Source of the DNA: Candidatus Sumerlaeaceae bacterium | GTDB lineage: Bacteria; Sumerlaeota; Sumerlaeia; Sumerlaeales; Sumerlaeaceae | Assembly: GCA_026418615.1 (NCBI GenBank) | Contig: JAOAAY010000001.1 | Location: forward strand, 62,001-126,000 | Direction: 5' to 3' | Length of the DNA: 64,000 nucleotides | In this document: piece after piece, positions 11,401 to 21,000 of the stretch | Layout of the letters: every line of letters starts with the position of its first letter | Position numbering within the stretch: position 1 is the first letter of the stretch | Position numbers and translations under genes: made by a program | The notes under the pieces: model-generated | Seen by the model: only the letters and a program-made list of their open reading frames with translations | Told to the model about the DNA's origin: nothing | Database searches by the model: none

Positions 11401-14400
11401 ATCACAGCACCACGACCGTGACCAAGGGTTCACCAGATCAACCGGCTACTCTCACGGCCCTTTTGGAAACTGTTCAGGAGGGCCTGCGCGCCATTCAGGA
11501 GGTTCAACGCCAGACGGCTGCCGCCCACGAGAAATTCCTCGAGGTGCAGGCCGAGGCTCAACGGTCGTTCCAACGGATCATTGAGAGTCAGCAGGCTTTG
11601 GCTTCGGGTGGCACAATCGCCATCCCGCAGTCACCGACAACACCTGTAACAATCCCTGCGCCTACGCCACCTGAACCCACTCCGCTGCCCAAGGCGCCGG
11701 AACCCCCGCCCCCGCTCCAGTCAGAGCCGGCAGCATCTGCACCAAAGCCGGCGGGATCCGAGGTGGAAGCCATCCTTTTGTCCATCGTCGCGGAACTCAC
11801 GGGATATCCATCAGACATGTTGGATGCTTCCATGGACATGGAGGCTGATCTCGGCATTGATTCCATCAAACGCGTCGAAATTCTCGCTTCCCTTCAGAAG
11901 CGGATGCCGGGTTTGCCGCAAATCAACACGGCTCAATTGGGGTCGTTGCGGACGCTGCGGCAGGTGGCAGAGCATGTCGCGGCGCAGTCTGGTGTGCCCT
12001 CGCAGGCTCCGAGTCCTGCCCCAGTCGTCGCTCCGTCCAACTTGGGTATGTTGGAGGCCGAACTGGTTTCGATCGTGGCCGAGTTGACCGGTTATCCGGC
12101 CGATATGCTGTCGCCCGAAATGGATCTGGAGGCCGATCTCGGCATAGACTCCATCAAAAGAGTTGAAATTCTCGCGGCTGTTCAAAAACGGCACCCCGAA
12201 CTGCGCTCGGCGAGTTCGGCTCACTATGGCGCCCTGCGCACTTTGCGACAGGTGGCCGAGCAGTTGGCAGCCGATGCAGGTTCTATTCCGACTTCCACTG
12301 AGCCCCCTACGGATCGGCAAAATGCTCACGGGGGTCGCACAGAAGACATCTCGGCCGTGATGCTCGATGTGGTTGCTGAATTGACCGGCTATCCGCGCGA
12401 CATGCTCAGCGCTGACATGGACATGGAAGCGGATCTCGGCATTGATTCCATCAAACGCGTCGAAATTCTGGCTGCACTGCAAAAGAGAAAACCTGCGCTC
12501 AGGAATGTGAGTGCGTCGGAATTGGCGGGGCTTCGCACGGTGCGGGCCATTGCCGCGCATTTGTCTGCCAGCGAAGCAGTGGAGGAAACGCAAGTTGGCG
12601 GCGTTACGGGTAACCCCGCCGGATTTTCGACGGTCTCAGCCCCAACCCCGACGGCTGTGCAAGACACGACACTGCGCCGGCTCGTGGTCCCCAGAGAAAT
12701 AGGGATTTCGGGAACAAACGGCGCCGGCCTGCCGGTTCCGCCGGGGGCGACACTACTTGTTTTAGGCGAGGACGACCTCGCGCGCGAGACGGTCCGCACA
12801 TTGTCCCAGCAGGGGTTTAGCGCCCGGCTCGCATCACCGCTCGAGCCGCTGCCCGCGGGAGATTTGTCTGGCCTGATTGCCATCGCGCCTGCGTCTGAGT
12901 CGTCGGACCGCGAGGCAATCAGTTTTGTGTCTGCGACTTTCCGCGCTGTGCGCGATGCCGGCGCCCGCCTCCTTGGCGCCGCCAGCCGGGGTGGTGCCTT
13001 GTTGGCCACTGTAACGCAATTCGATGGGCGTTTTGGACTATCCGGACGCCTGTCTTGCTCCCCGATTTTCGGGAGTCTCGCAGGGCTGACCAAAACCGCC
13101 GCGCACGAGTGGCCGGAAGTCCGCTGCCGCGTGATCGATTTGGATGCTTCCGACGGACACGGGGCCGACCGCGCCGCCGTGTTGCTGGCAGAACTGACAC
13201 GCGCTGACTCGCTCGAGGCCGGCTGCTCGGGCGGGCGGCGTTTTGCACCTGCCCTTCAGGACGCGCCATGGCCGGCCGCAACCGCACCGTTGGGTCCGGA
13301 CGATGTCGTCTTGGTATCGGGTGGCGCACGGGGCGTCACAGCGGAGTGTGCCGTGGCCTTGGCGAAGGCCTGTGGCTCACGCATGGTTCTTCTGGGTCGC
13401 TCGCCAGCCCCTGTGCCGGAACCGCCAGCCTTCGCGGTGGCTACGGATGCGCAATCCCTGCGCCTAGCCGTGGCGGCCAGCCTGCAGGCATCTCAAAACG
13501 GCCGGGTCACGCCTGCGGATATCGAGAAGGAAGTCCAGCGCGTCCTCGCCAATCGGGAAATTTCGGCTACGCTGGCCCGCTACGGCCAACATGGCCTGCC
13601 GCCGGCTGAATACCACCCCGTTGACATCCGAGACCGGGACGCCGTTCACCGCCTGATCCACGAAGTGTTGCATCGCCACGGCAGGATCACGGGGCTCATC
13701 CACGGGGCGGGGGTCATTGCCGACAAGTTTTTGTTAGATAAAACAGACGCGATCTTTGACCGCGTCTTCGGCACCAAAGTTGTGGGGCTGTTGAATCTGC
13801 TCGAGGCTCTGGAGAACCAGCCGCTCAAGATTGTCGCCCTGTTTGGGTCGGTTAGCGGCCGGTTCGGCCGGCAGGGGCAGAGCGACTATGCCATGGCAAA
13901 CGAGGCTCTAAACAAAATGGCGATCGCTCTGCAGACCGCGCGTCCGTCGTGCCGTACGGTCTCCATTAATTGGGGGCCTTGGGACGGCGGCATGGTCACT
14001 CCGCAACTTAGGGCTGAGTTTGAGCGCCTTGGGGCTCCGCCCATGTCGATTCAAGCGGGAAGTGCGGCTTTCGTGGCGGAACTGTCGGTCCCGCCGCCGG
14101 GGCCGGCTGAGGTGGTCATTGGATCTGCCCTGCCGGCAGCGGCGCCCAAGTCTGGTGCGAAGGGATGCAGCAGTAAGCCTTCAGGTGCGACCGCCAAAAT
14201 GTCGGTTGTGTTTGAGCGCAATCTCAGCGCGAAGCGCCATGCGTTCCTCGACTCGCACATCGTGGGCGGCAACCATGTGCTGCCCGTGGCGGTGATCTTG
14301 GAATGGCTTGGGCATGCAGCGCTGCACGAAAATCCGGGCCTGCACCTCGTGGCTTTGCGTGACCTCAGAATCTTCAAGGGGGTTCTCCTCAACGGCGGCA

Positions 14401-15062
14401 CCCACGACCTCTTCTTCTTAGCCTCCCGACCAAAACGGTCGGGGGAATTGCTGAGCCTTGAGGTGGAACTGCGCGGTGCCCCAAATGGCAATGGGGACCT
14501 GCTTCACGCGCGCGCCACGGCGGTAGTGTCGGACACCTTTCCCCAACCGGCCGTGCTTACCGCATGTGGGGCGATGCAGCCGTACCCGTATTCCGTGGAC
14601 AGGATTTATTCTGACATCCTTTTCCATGGCAGTCACTTTCAGGCGATCGAGCGCGTAACCGGGCACTCGACCGAGGGGTTGTCAGCCGTTTTGCGGTGCG
14701 CTCCGCCGCCCGCCGAATGGATGCTTGACCCGCCACGAAGCGAGTGGCTGGCCGACCCGCTGGTCACTGACGGCTGTATGCAATTGGGCGCCCTTTGGTG
14801 CCATCAGTATCTCGGATGCGTCTCGCTGCCGTCGGGCGGCCGCGAGTATGTGCAATACCGCCAGGCCTACCCCAGACCGCCCGCGCTTGTGACGGCCGTC
14901 TTGCGTGTCCAAGAGACGACGGCTCATCAACTCGTCGCAGACATTGATATTTTGGACGAGGCGGGTGTGTCGGTGGCACGCTTTCAGCGCTTCGAGTGGA
15001 CCGCTGACCGGTCGCTTACCGAAGCCTTCAGGGCGCGAACACTCGCCGGCGCCGAGACCTGA
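8457..15062 (+). CDS. pfaA: PfaA-like multidomain secondary-lipid synthase: KS-AT-ACP-ACP-ACP-KR-DH (start approximate; GTG 8457 or 8463)
   Basis: KS: GNVVAGRIANRLNLRGTNCVVDAACASS (Cys codon at 9117); AT: GHSFGEF; three ACPs each with LGIDSIKRVEIL; KR: VLVSGGARGVTAECAVALA; C-terminal hotdog HAFLDSHIVGGNHVLPVAVILEWLGHAA. Confidence 0.93.
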   Translation: MKVSGTSTKPIELTATPLAVIGAGALFPDADGLQEYWRLIRQSKDAIREVPPGYWSADDYLKPERASCGPGLDYVAAARGGFIPAVDFDPTEFGIPPTILEATDTAQLLSLVVARQALEHAGYGEKREFDRTRCSVILGVTGTLQLVVPLGARLGHPLWRQALIESGIAPEVAQEVIERLAEEYVSWQENSFPGLLGNVVAGRIANRLNLRGTNCVVDAACASSLSAIHLAALELTAGRADMVLTGGVDAFNDIFMFMCFSKTQALSSTGDVRPFDAQADGTILGEGVGMVVLKRLDDARRDGDRVLAVLKGLGSSSDGRSQSIYAPRAEGQAQALRIAYQISGISPATVELVEAHGTGTRVGDATEFEALRTVYAESGRSGGPWCALGSIKSQIGHTKAAAGAASLVKTVLALYHKVLPATIKVAKPNPQLQLASSPLYLNTETRPWLAPDGYPRRAAVSSFGFGGSNFHAVLEESDTPTREPAWDGSVQILAWSADTPESLLSAIRAQAEKLIQEKNQKLFAFNAFQTRNAFDSRRPYRALMVVEGPNDIEVTIGDLCRHIEAQPKAQLMSRRAFYGFGEALGDLCLLFPGQGSQYVMMGRDLVCIFPEVREALELTGEAGRAVYPLPTFDPAERERQAATLARTEITQPALAGLELGMLRLLDRFGVRFDATAGHSFGEFVALRAGSAIDDATLVRLARERGRLMAGTGEDRGTMLAVQASLAELQTVANEIGQGLVLANYNSPTQGVLSGPRPTIAIAKLRCEERGWTVRALPVSGAFHSSLMSDASTAFANVLDESEIRAPVARVYSNVTGEAYPAEVPAIRSLLARQLLSPVRFVDLIERTYADGVRTYLEVGPRTVLSSLTRAILDGQPCQILSMDASGGKGCGIADLARTLAGLAALGHRVDLTAWEVPVAEPRKPKMVVRLTGAPYRAPRLPKPVDKPVVRTPMHETVAAALPQIPCVPADGSSGSRVMESTHHSTTTVTKGSPDQPATLTALLETVQEGLRAIQEVQRQTAAAHEKFLEVQAEAQRSFQRIIESQQALASGGTIAIPQSPTTPVTIPAPTPPEPTPLPKAPEPPPPLQSEPAASAPKPAGSEVEAILLSIVAELTGYPSDMLDASMDMEADLGIDSIKRVEILASLQKRMPGLPQINTAQLGSLRTLRQVAEHVAAQSGVPSQAPSPAPVVAPSNLGMLEAELVSIVAELTGYPADMLSPEMDLEADLGIDSIKRVEILAAVQKRHPELRSASSAHYGALRTLRQVAEQLAADAGSIPTSTEPPTDRQNAHGGRTEDISAVMLDVVAELTGYPRDMLSADMDMEADLGIDSIKRVEILAALQKRKPALRNVSASELAGLRTVRAIAAHLSASEAVEETQVGGVTGNPAGFSTVSAPTPTAVQDTTLRRLVVPREIGISGTNGAGLPVPPGATLLVLGEDDLARETVRTLSQQGFSARLASPLEPLPAGDLSGLIAIAPASESSDREAISFVSATFRAVRDAGARLLGAASRGGALLATVTQFDGRFGLSGRLSCSPIFGSLAGLTKTAAHEWPEVRCRVIDLDASDGHGADRAAVLLAELTRADSLEAGCSGGRRFAPALQDAPWPAATAPLGPDDVVLVSGGARGVTAECAVALAKACGSRMVLLGRSPAPVPEPPAFAVATDAQSLRLAVAASLQASQNGRVTPADIEKEVQRVLANREISATLARYGQHGLPPAEYHPVDIRDRDAVHRLIHEVLHRHGRITGLIHGAGVIADKFLLDKTDAIFDRVFGTKVVGLLNLLEALENQPLKIVALFGSVSGRFGRQGQSDYAMANEALNKMAIALQTARPSCRTVSINWGPWDGGMVTPQLRAEFERLGAPPMSIQAGSAAFVAELSVPPPGPAEVVIGSALPAAAPKSGAKGCSSKPSGATAKMSVVFERNLSAKRHAFLDSHIVGGNHVLPVAVILEWLGHAALHENPGLHLVALRDLRIFKGVLLNGGTHDLFFLASRPKRSGELLSLEVELRGAPNGNGDLLHARATAVVSDTFPQPAVLTACGAMQPYPYSVDRIYSDILFHGSHFQAIERVTGHSTEGLSAVLRCAPPPAEWMLDPPRSEWLADPLVTDGCMQLGALWCHQYLGCVSLPSGGREYVQYRQAYPRPPALVTAVLRVQETTAHQLVADIDILDEAGVSVARFQRFEWTADRSLTEAFRARTLAGAET
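11759..12550 (+). repeat. Three tandem ACP domains within the PfaA-like gene
   Basis: LGIDSIKRVEIL occurs three times (about 11849, 12138 and 12435), roughly 290 bp apart, each preceded by AELTGYPxDML. Confidence 0.93.
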
Positions 15063-15073
15063 AACGCGCCATC

Positions 15074-18000
15074 ATGCCCGTCGCGCCTATCGCCATCGTC
15101 GGGCTCGGTGCCGTGATGCCCGGCGCCAGCACTCCAGAAGAATTGTGGGAACACATTCTTCGGCGCGAGCCGCAAGCGCGCGAGGTGCCACCCGGCCGAT
15201 GGATTGTGGATGCTCACCGTGTCCTTTCCGGGGCACCGGAACCCGACCGGGTCCTGTCGCTGCGCGCGTGCTTGGTGGAGGGCTTTTCTCCCGACCTGGC
15301 CGGTTTGGATCTCGATGCAGAGTTCCTTAAACGCCTCGACCCGATGTATCACCTCGTCTTGCATGCGGGGCGTGCAGCGTGGCAGTCGGCTTGCACCAAA
15401 CAAGTTGATCCCGACCGCACCGGCGTGGTGCTCGCGGCCATAGCCCTGCCCACGGACGCATCGTCCGCGTTCACGCGTCAGACCTTGGGGCGTCAATTTG
15501 AGGAGCAACTGCTGGGGCATGTTGCCCCGCCCTCGGCATGGACCTCCGGCACTACCGATCCCGCCAACCTGCGCGTCACAGGCCTGCCAGCCGCGTTACT
15601 GGCGCGCGCCTTGGGCGTCCGGGGCTGCGCCTACACACTGGATGCAGCGTGTGCGTCCAGCCTTTACGCGATCAAACTGGCGTGCGACGAACTGGCCGAA
15701 GGGCGGGCGGACGCCATGCTGGCGGGCGGCGTCTCAAGGCCGGAAAACCTCTACACACAAATGGGCTTCTCGCAGTTGCGCGCGCTTTCCCCGACGGGAC
15801 GCTGCGCCCCGTTTGACGCCCGCGCCGACGGGCTCGTGGTCGGCGAGGGCGCCGGCATGGTGGTGCTCAAGCGGCTCGACGATGCTCTCGCCCACGGCGA
15901 CCAGATTTTCGGCGTCATCCGTGCCGTGAATCTGTCCAATGATATCGGTGGGTCCCTGCTATCGCCGGAAACGGAAGGACAATTGCGCGCTCTCCGCGGC
16001 GCATATGAACGGGCTGGATGGCGTCCTGATGATGTGGATTACATTGAATGCCATGGGACCGGAACGCCGGTCGGCGACGCAACAGAACTCCTGAGTTACA
16101 CGCGTTTGTGGGAGGGCCTGACCACACGCAGCGGGCAGTGCGTCCTTGCTTCCGCAAAATCCGTTGTCGGTCACCTGCTCACGGCAGCAGGGATGGCCGG
16201 CCTGTTTTCTGTTTTGCTCGCCCTGCGATACCGCTGCTTGCCGCCCACGGCCGGGTTCGAATCGCCGCCTGCAGGCAGTCCACTCCACGGCAGCCCGTTT
16301 CGGGTCCTGCGCGAGGCCGAGCCTTGGCCCAAGCGGGCGCTCAACCGTCCGCGGCGGGCAGGTCTGAGCGCCTTCGGCTTTGGCGGCATCAACGCGCACC
16401 TACTTGTCGAGGAATATGATGCGTCTCTTGCCGACGCCCGGCAGGGCAGACTCGTCTCTGTGCCGGCCGAACCGCCGGCACTTGAAATCGCCGTCGTCGG
16501 CCTCGGTGCGCGTACGCGCACGGCCGCATCGTTAGATGATTTTGCGCAGTGGCTTGCGACCGGCGAGAGCCCGTCGCGCGATTTCGGCAGTGCGGCCACA
16601 CTCGAAATCCCGTTGGGCCGGTACAAGATTCCGCCCAGCGAGTATCAAGACATTCTGCCCCAGCAACTCCTCGCCCTGGAAGCGGCTGCGCAGGCGCTCG
16701 AGGACGCACAGATTGACAGGAATGAGAAGCGCCCGCGCGCCGGCGTCGTGGCCGGGATGTCGCTCGACCCTAACACATCGAACCACCATCTGCGCTGGAT
16801 GGCCGAAACGCTCGCCCCGCAATGGGCGCGCTCGCTTGGACTCGACGCGCAAGATTCGCAGGCACTCCACTGTTGGGCGACGGCCCTCAAGGATGCCCTC
16901 GGCCCGGCTCTCAATCCGGTGTCGGTGATCGGTTCGCTCGGGAATATCATCGCCAGCCGGATTGCCAAGGAGTTTCATTTCGGAGGACCGGCTTTTGCCG
17001 TCTCCGACGGCGAGTTGTCCGGTATTCAGGCGCTGGAGATAGCGTGCCGCTCCCTTGCACGAGGCGAGACGGACCTCATGGTGGCTGCGGCAACGGATTT
17101 GCCGTCGGACGCGCGAGCGAGACAGGCTGCCTCGGGGTCGTCCAACACTCCGCTGGACTGCTCGGTTGCGCTGGTGCTCAAGCGCCTTGTTGATGCCCAG
17201 CGGGACAAGGATCGGATTTACGCCGTGATTCGGGATGTTCAGCGCGCCGGACCCGGCGATGATGCTCTCGCGCGCGCTTACCAGCGCGCGATGGCGCGGG
17301 CCGATGCGCCACCGCACGAATCGCTCGCCTACCACGAGTTGCCTCGCGCGGAGGAGGCCGAACTCCTTCCCCTGCCACCGGCGCCGACCGGCCGGCTTCG
17401 AGCCGCCAGCGCTGTCCGACATTTTGCCGGCGCATGCAGTGGTCTTTTGTCGGTCTTCAAGGCGGCGTGGTGTTTGCACCGCGAGATTCTTCCTACAGGA
17501 GTGAATGGTGCTTCAACACTGCCCGCCTCGTGGCATTCGCCGCGCAAACCCGTTGCATGGCTACGCAACCGCGCCGAAGGCCCTCGAAGGGCTGCCGTAT
17601 GGGGACGCTCCGAAAATGGCTCTGCGGCCTGTGTCCTGCTCGAGGAGGGGCATGACCCGGTCGGTGAGACGGCCAGCCATGCCGCGCGCCCGCTCGGGCT
17701 GCCAACGGCCTTGTTCGGAGTTTTTGCCGAGACAACGGAGCGCCTTCTGGCCGGTTTGGATGCCCTCAAAGCGTTCGCCCACAGCGCCCAAGAAGAGACG
17801 CTCTCAATACACCGGCTGGCCAGCCGTTGGCACAACTCCGCTCACGCGCGTTCCGCGCGGTGCGCCGTGGTTGTCATGGCGCGGGACGCCCGGTCGCTGG
17901 CCCGGGCGGTCGAGGCGGCGCAAACATCTGTGCGCGACGAGACTTGTATACGCGCGGCTGGTGACCACGGCGTCTTTTTTTCCCGCCACCCCGCAAGTCT

Positions 18001-21000
18001 GTCAGGACGGTTGGCATTTGTTTTTCCGGGTTCAGGCAATTGGGCGCCAGGTCTCGGCTCCGACATCGCCCTGCACTGGCCCGCCATCTTGCGACGCCTC
18101 GACAAAGCCAGCCTTTATCTGGCAGATCAGTTTCAGCCGGCTTTGACCGTGCCGTACAGGGCAGCGTGGCCCGAGGGCTGGGAAGCAGCAACCATCCGAA
18201 GGTTGGAGTCCGACGCTCGGACAGCCATCCTCGCACAAGTGTCACATGCCGCTCTGGTGTCCGAGATTTTGGTCTCGTGCGGCGTGCGACCGTCTGCCTG
18301 CATTGGATATAGCCTCGGCGAGTCAAAGGCCTATCTTGCCATGGGTGTTTGGCGGGACCGGGATCTGCTATGCCGCCGCACGCTCGAATCGCCCCTGTTC
18401 ACGCGAGATTTAGGCGGCGAATTCCGACTCGCTGAAGAGGCTTGGGGACGACCCGGCGATGGGGGCGACCCTTGGACTGTGGCGGTGATCCCGCGATCAG
18501 CCGACTTCGTTCGCTCGGCAGCGTCAGGGGTTCCCAATGTTTATGTGTTGATCGTGAATGCCCCCGACGAATGCGTCGTTGGAGGACACCCGGACAGCGT
18601 CGTGCATCTTGCCCAACTCTGCGATGCTCAAGCCGTGCCGGTGCGAGGTGTTACATCGGTTCATTGCCCTCTGGTCGAGCGCGTGGCGAAGGAGTATCGC
18701 GACCTGCACCTCCTCCCTGTCACACCGCGAGAGGACATAACATTTTACAGCGTGGCCCGGGGTGGCCCTGTCGAGCAGACATCCGAGGCGCTTGCGGACT
18801 CCATTCTGTCCCAAGCGCTGCACGGTTTCGATTTTCCGCGAACAATCCTCCGGGCCTACGAGGACGGCATACGATTTTTTGTCGAGGTGGGTGCAGGGTC
18901 TTCCTGCACCCGCGTGATCCGGCGCATCCTCGGTGAGCGCGATCATGTGGCTATCCCCACCTGCCCGATGGGGACCAATGAGGTGGAGGCTCTTCTCGAG
19001 GCCTTGGCCGTGATGGTTGCCGAGCGGTTCGTTCCCGACCTGTCCGGATTGTACGGCTCGGAGAGTGAGTCAGCCGAACTTCGCGGCCCTGACACGCCGG
19101 ATGCCCGCACTGTGTCCGTCCCTGTAGGCCCAAGGATTTCGCTGCCGCCTGCACCGCCTGCGGCAATTAATCGTCCGGCGGTGCGAAGCGTGGTCAGCGC
19201 TGACGCATCCCCGCAGTATGCGACTGCCGCTCGATCCAAACCCAACGCCTCTGTGACACTGCTGCGCGCCGCCGCAGAGGCGGCCGGAGCCACTGCGATT
19301 GCACACGAGGCTTTTCTGCGAACCTCCCGATTGGCTTCGGCAAATCTTTTTGCGGCCGCCACGCTGCAAGCCGCCTTGCAGAGGCAACTGCAGGTGGTCG
19401 GTGCACCGGCCGACGGCGTCGTGCAACCGGCCACCGCGAGCCATCGGCCGCAGGCCATCGCGTTCCCCTACGAAAAATGCCTCGAATTTGCCCGCGGCTC
19501 CATAGCCGCCGTTCTCGGCCCGGAGTTCGCTGAAGTAGACCGCCATCCGACTCGTGTGCGCCTGCCGGATGAGCCCCTGATGCTCGTTCACCGAATCGTG
19601 CTGGTTGAGGGAGAACCAAAGTCGCTTAGAGAGGGCCGCATTGTTACCGAGCACGATGTGCCAGAACAAGCATGGTACCTTGACTGCGACCGGGCACCGG
19701 TCTGCATCAGCGTCGAAGCGGGTCAGGCAGACCTTTTTCTGTGCTCCTACTTGGGCATAGATTTTGTCACGCGGGGCGAGCGCGTGTACCGTTTGCTTGA
19801 CGCGACCGTGGAGTTCCACCGCGGACTCCCCCGTCCCGGCGAAACCATCCGCTACGACATTCGCATCAGTCGCTTCGTCCAACAAGGGGATACATGGCTT
19901 TTCTTTTTCCAGTTTGATGCCACCGTTGCGGGCCACCCGTTGCTAACGATGCGAGACGGGTGCGCCGGATTTTTTACAGAACAGGAAATGGCTGACAGCG
20001 GCGGAATCGTTTTAACCCCCGAACAGCAAGTGCCTGTGCCCCGGCGCACAACGCCCGATTGGCCTCTGCAACTACCGTTTGACACATCAGAAAAGTACTC
20101 CGCGCAACAGGTTGACGCGCTGCGTGCTTCGGATCTCAGGGCGTGTTTCGGGGAGCAGTTTAGCCGGCTGCCTTTCACGCCACCCCCGCTGCCCGACGGC
20201 CGCCTTCGTCTGGTTCACAGAGTCAAGGCCCTCGAACCGTACGGCGGACGCTATGGCCTCGGGCGCATAGTCGCCGAAGCGGACATTCATCCCGATGACT
20301 GGTTCCTGACCTGTCACTTCGTGGACGATATGGTGATGCCGGGCACCCTGATGTACGAATGCTGCGCCCACACACTCAGGATCCTGCTGATGCGCATGGG
20401 CTGGGTTGGGCCGGTCGGCGAGATCGCCTTCGAGCCGGTGCCCGGCGTCCGAAGCAAACTCAAATGTCGCGGACCCGTGACCACGAACACCCGGGTGGTC
20501 ACTTACGAATTGGTCATCAAAGAAGTCGGCTACCGTCCTGAACCCTATGCGATTGCCGATGCTTTCATGTACGCCGACGGCCGTCGCATTGTTATGTTCC
20601 ACGACATGAGCATGCAGGTCACCGGGCTGACGCGCGAGGTTGTTGAGAGCCTGTGGCGCGCCGCCAAGTCCGACAGTGGCTCGACGCCGATGGATCCCCC
20701 GATCGGTTCGGTCGCCGTTACCGGCGTGCCACAACCCGCACTGTTCGATGACCGCTCGATACGCGAATTTGCCGAGGGCAGGCCGTCGGCAGCCTTCGGC
20801 CCGCTGTACAAGGATTTTGATGGTGACCGGTTCATCGCGAGGCTGCCGCGCGCCCCCTATCTCATGATGCATCGGGTCACGGCCATCGGCGACTGCGAGG
20901 CATGGCATCTCGCACCAGGCGGATGGGTGGAAGCCCAGTACGATGTGCAACCTGATCATTGGTGCTTTGCGGCTAACCGCATTCCTGTCATGCCATTTGC

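Noticed and set aside
11759-12550. Possible short tandem repeat or CRISPR-like array
   Set aside because: The repeats are ~290 bp coding ACP domains in frame, not CRISPR; no CRISPR array or cas gene was seen in the window.
16532-17479. 315-aa minus-strand ORF
   Set aside because: Shadow ORF opposite the PfaC KS-CLF region, no plausible protein features.
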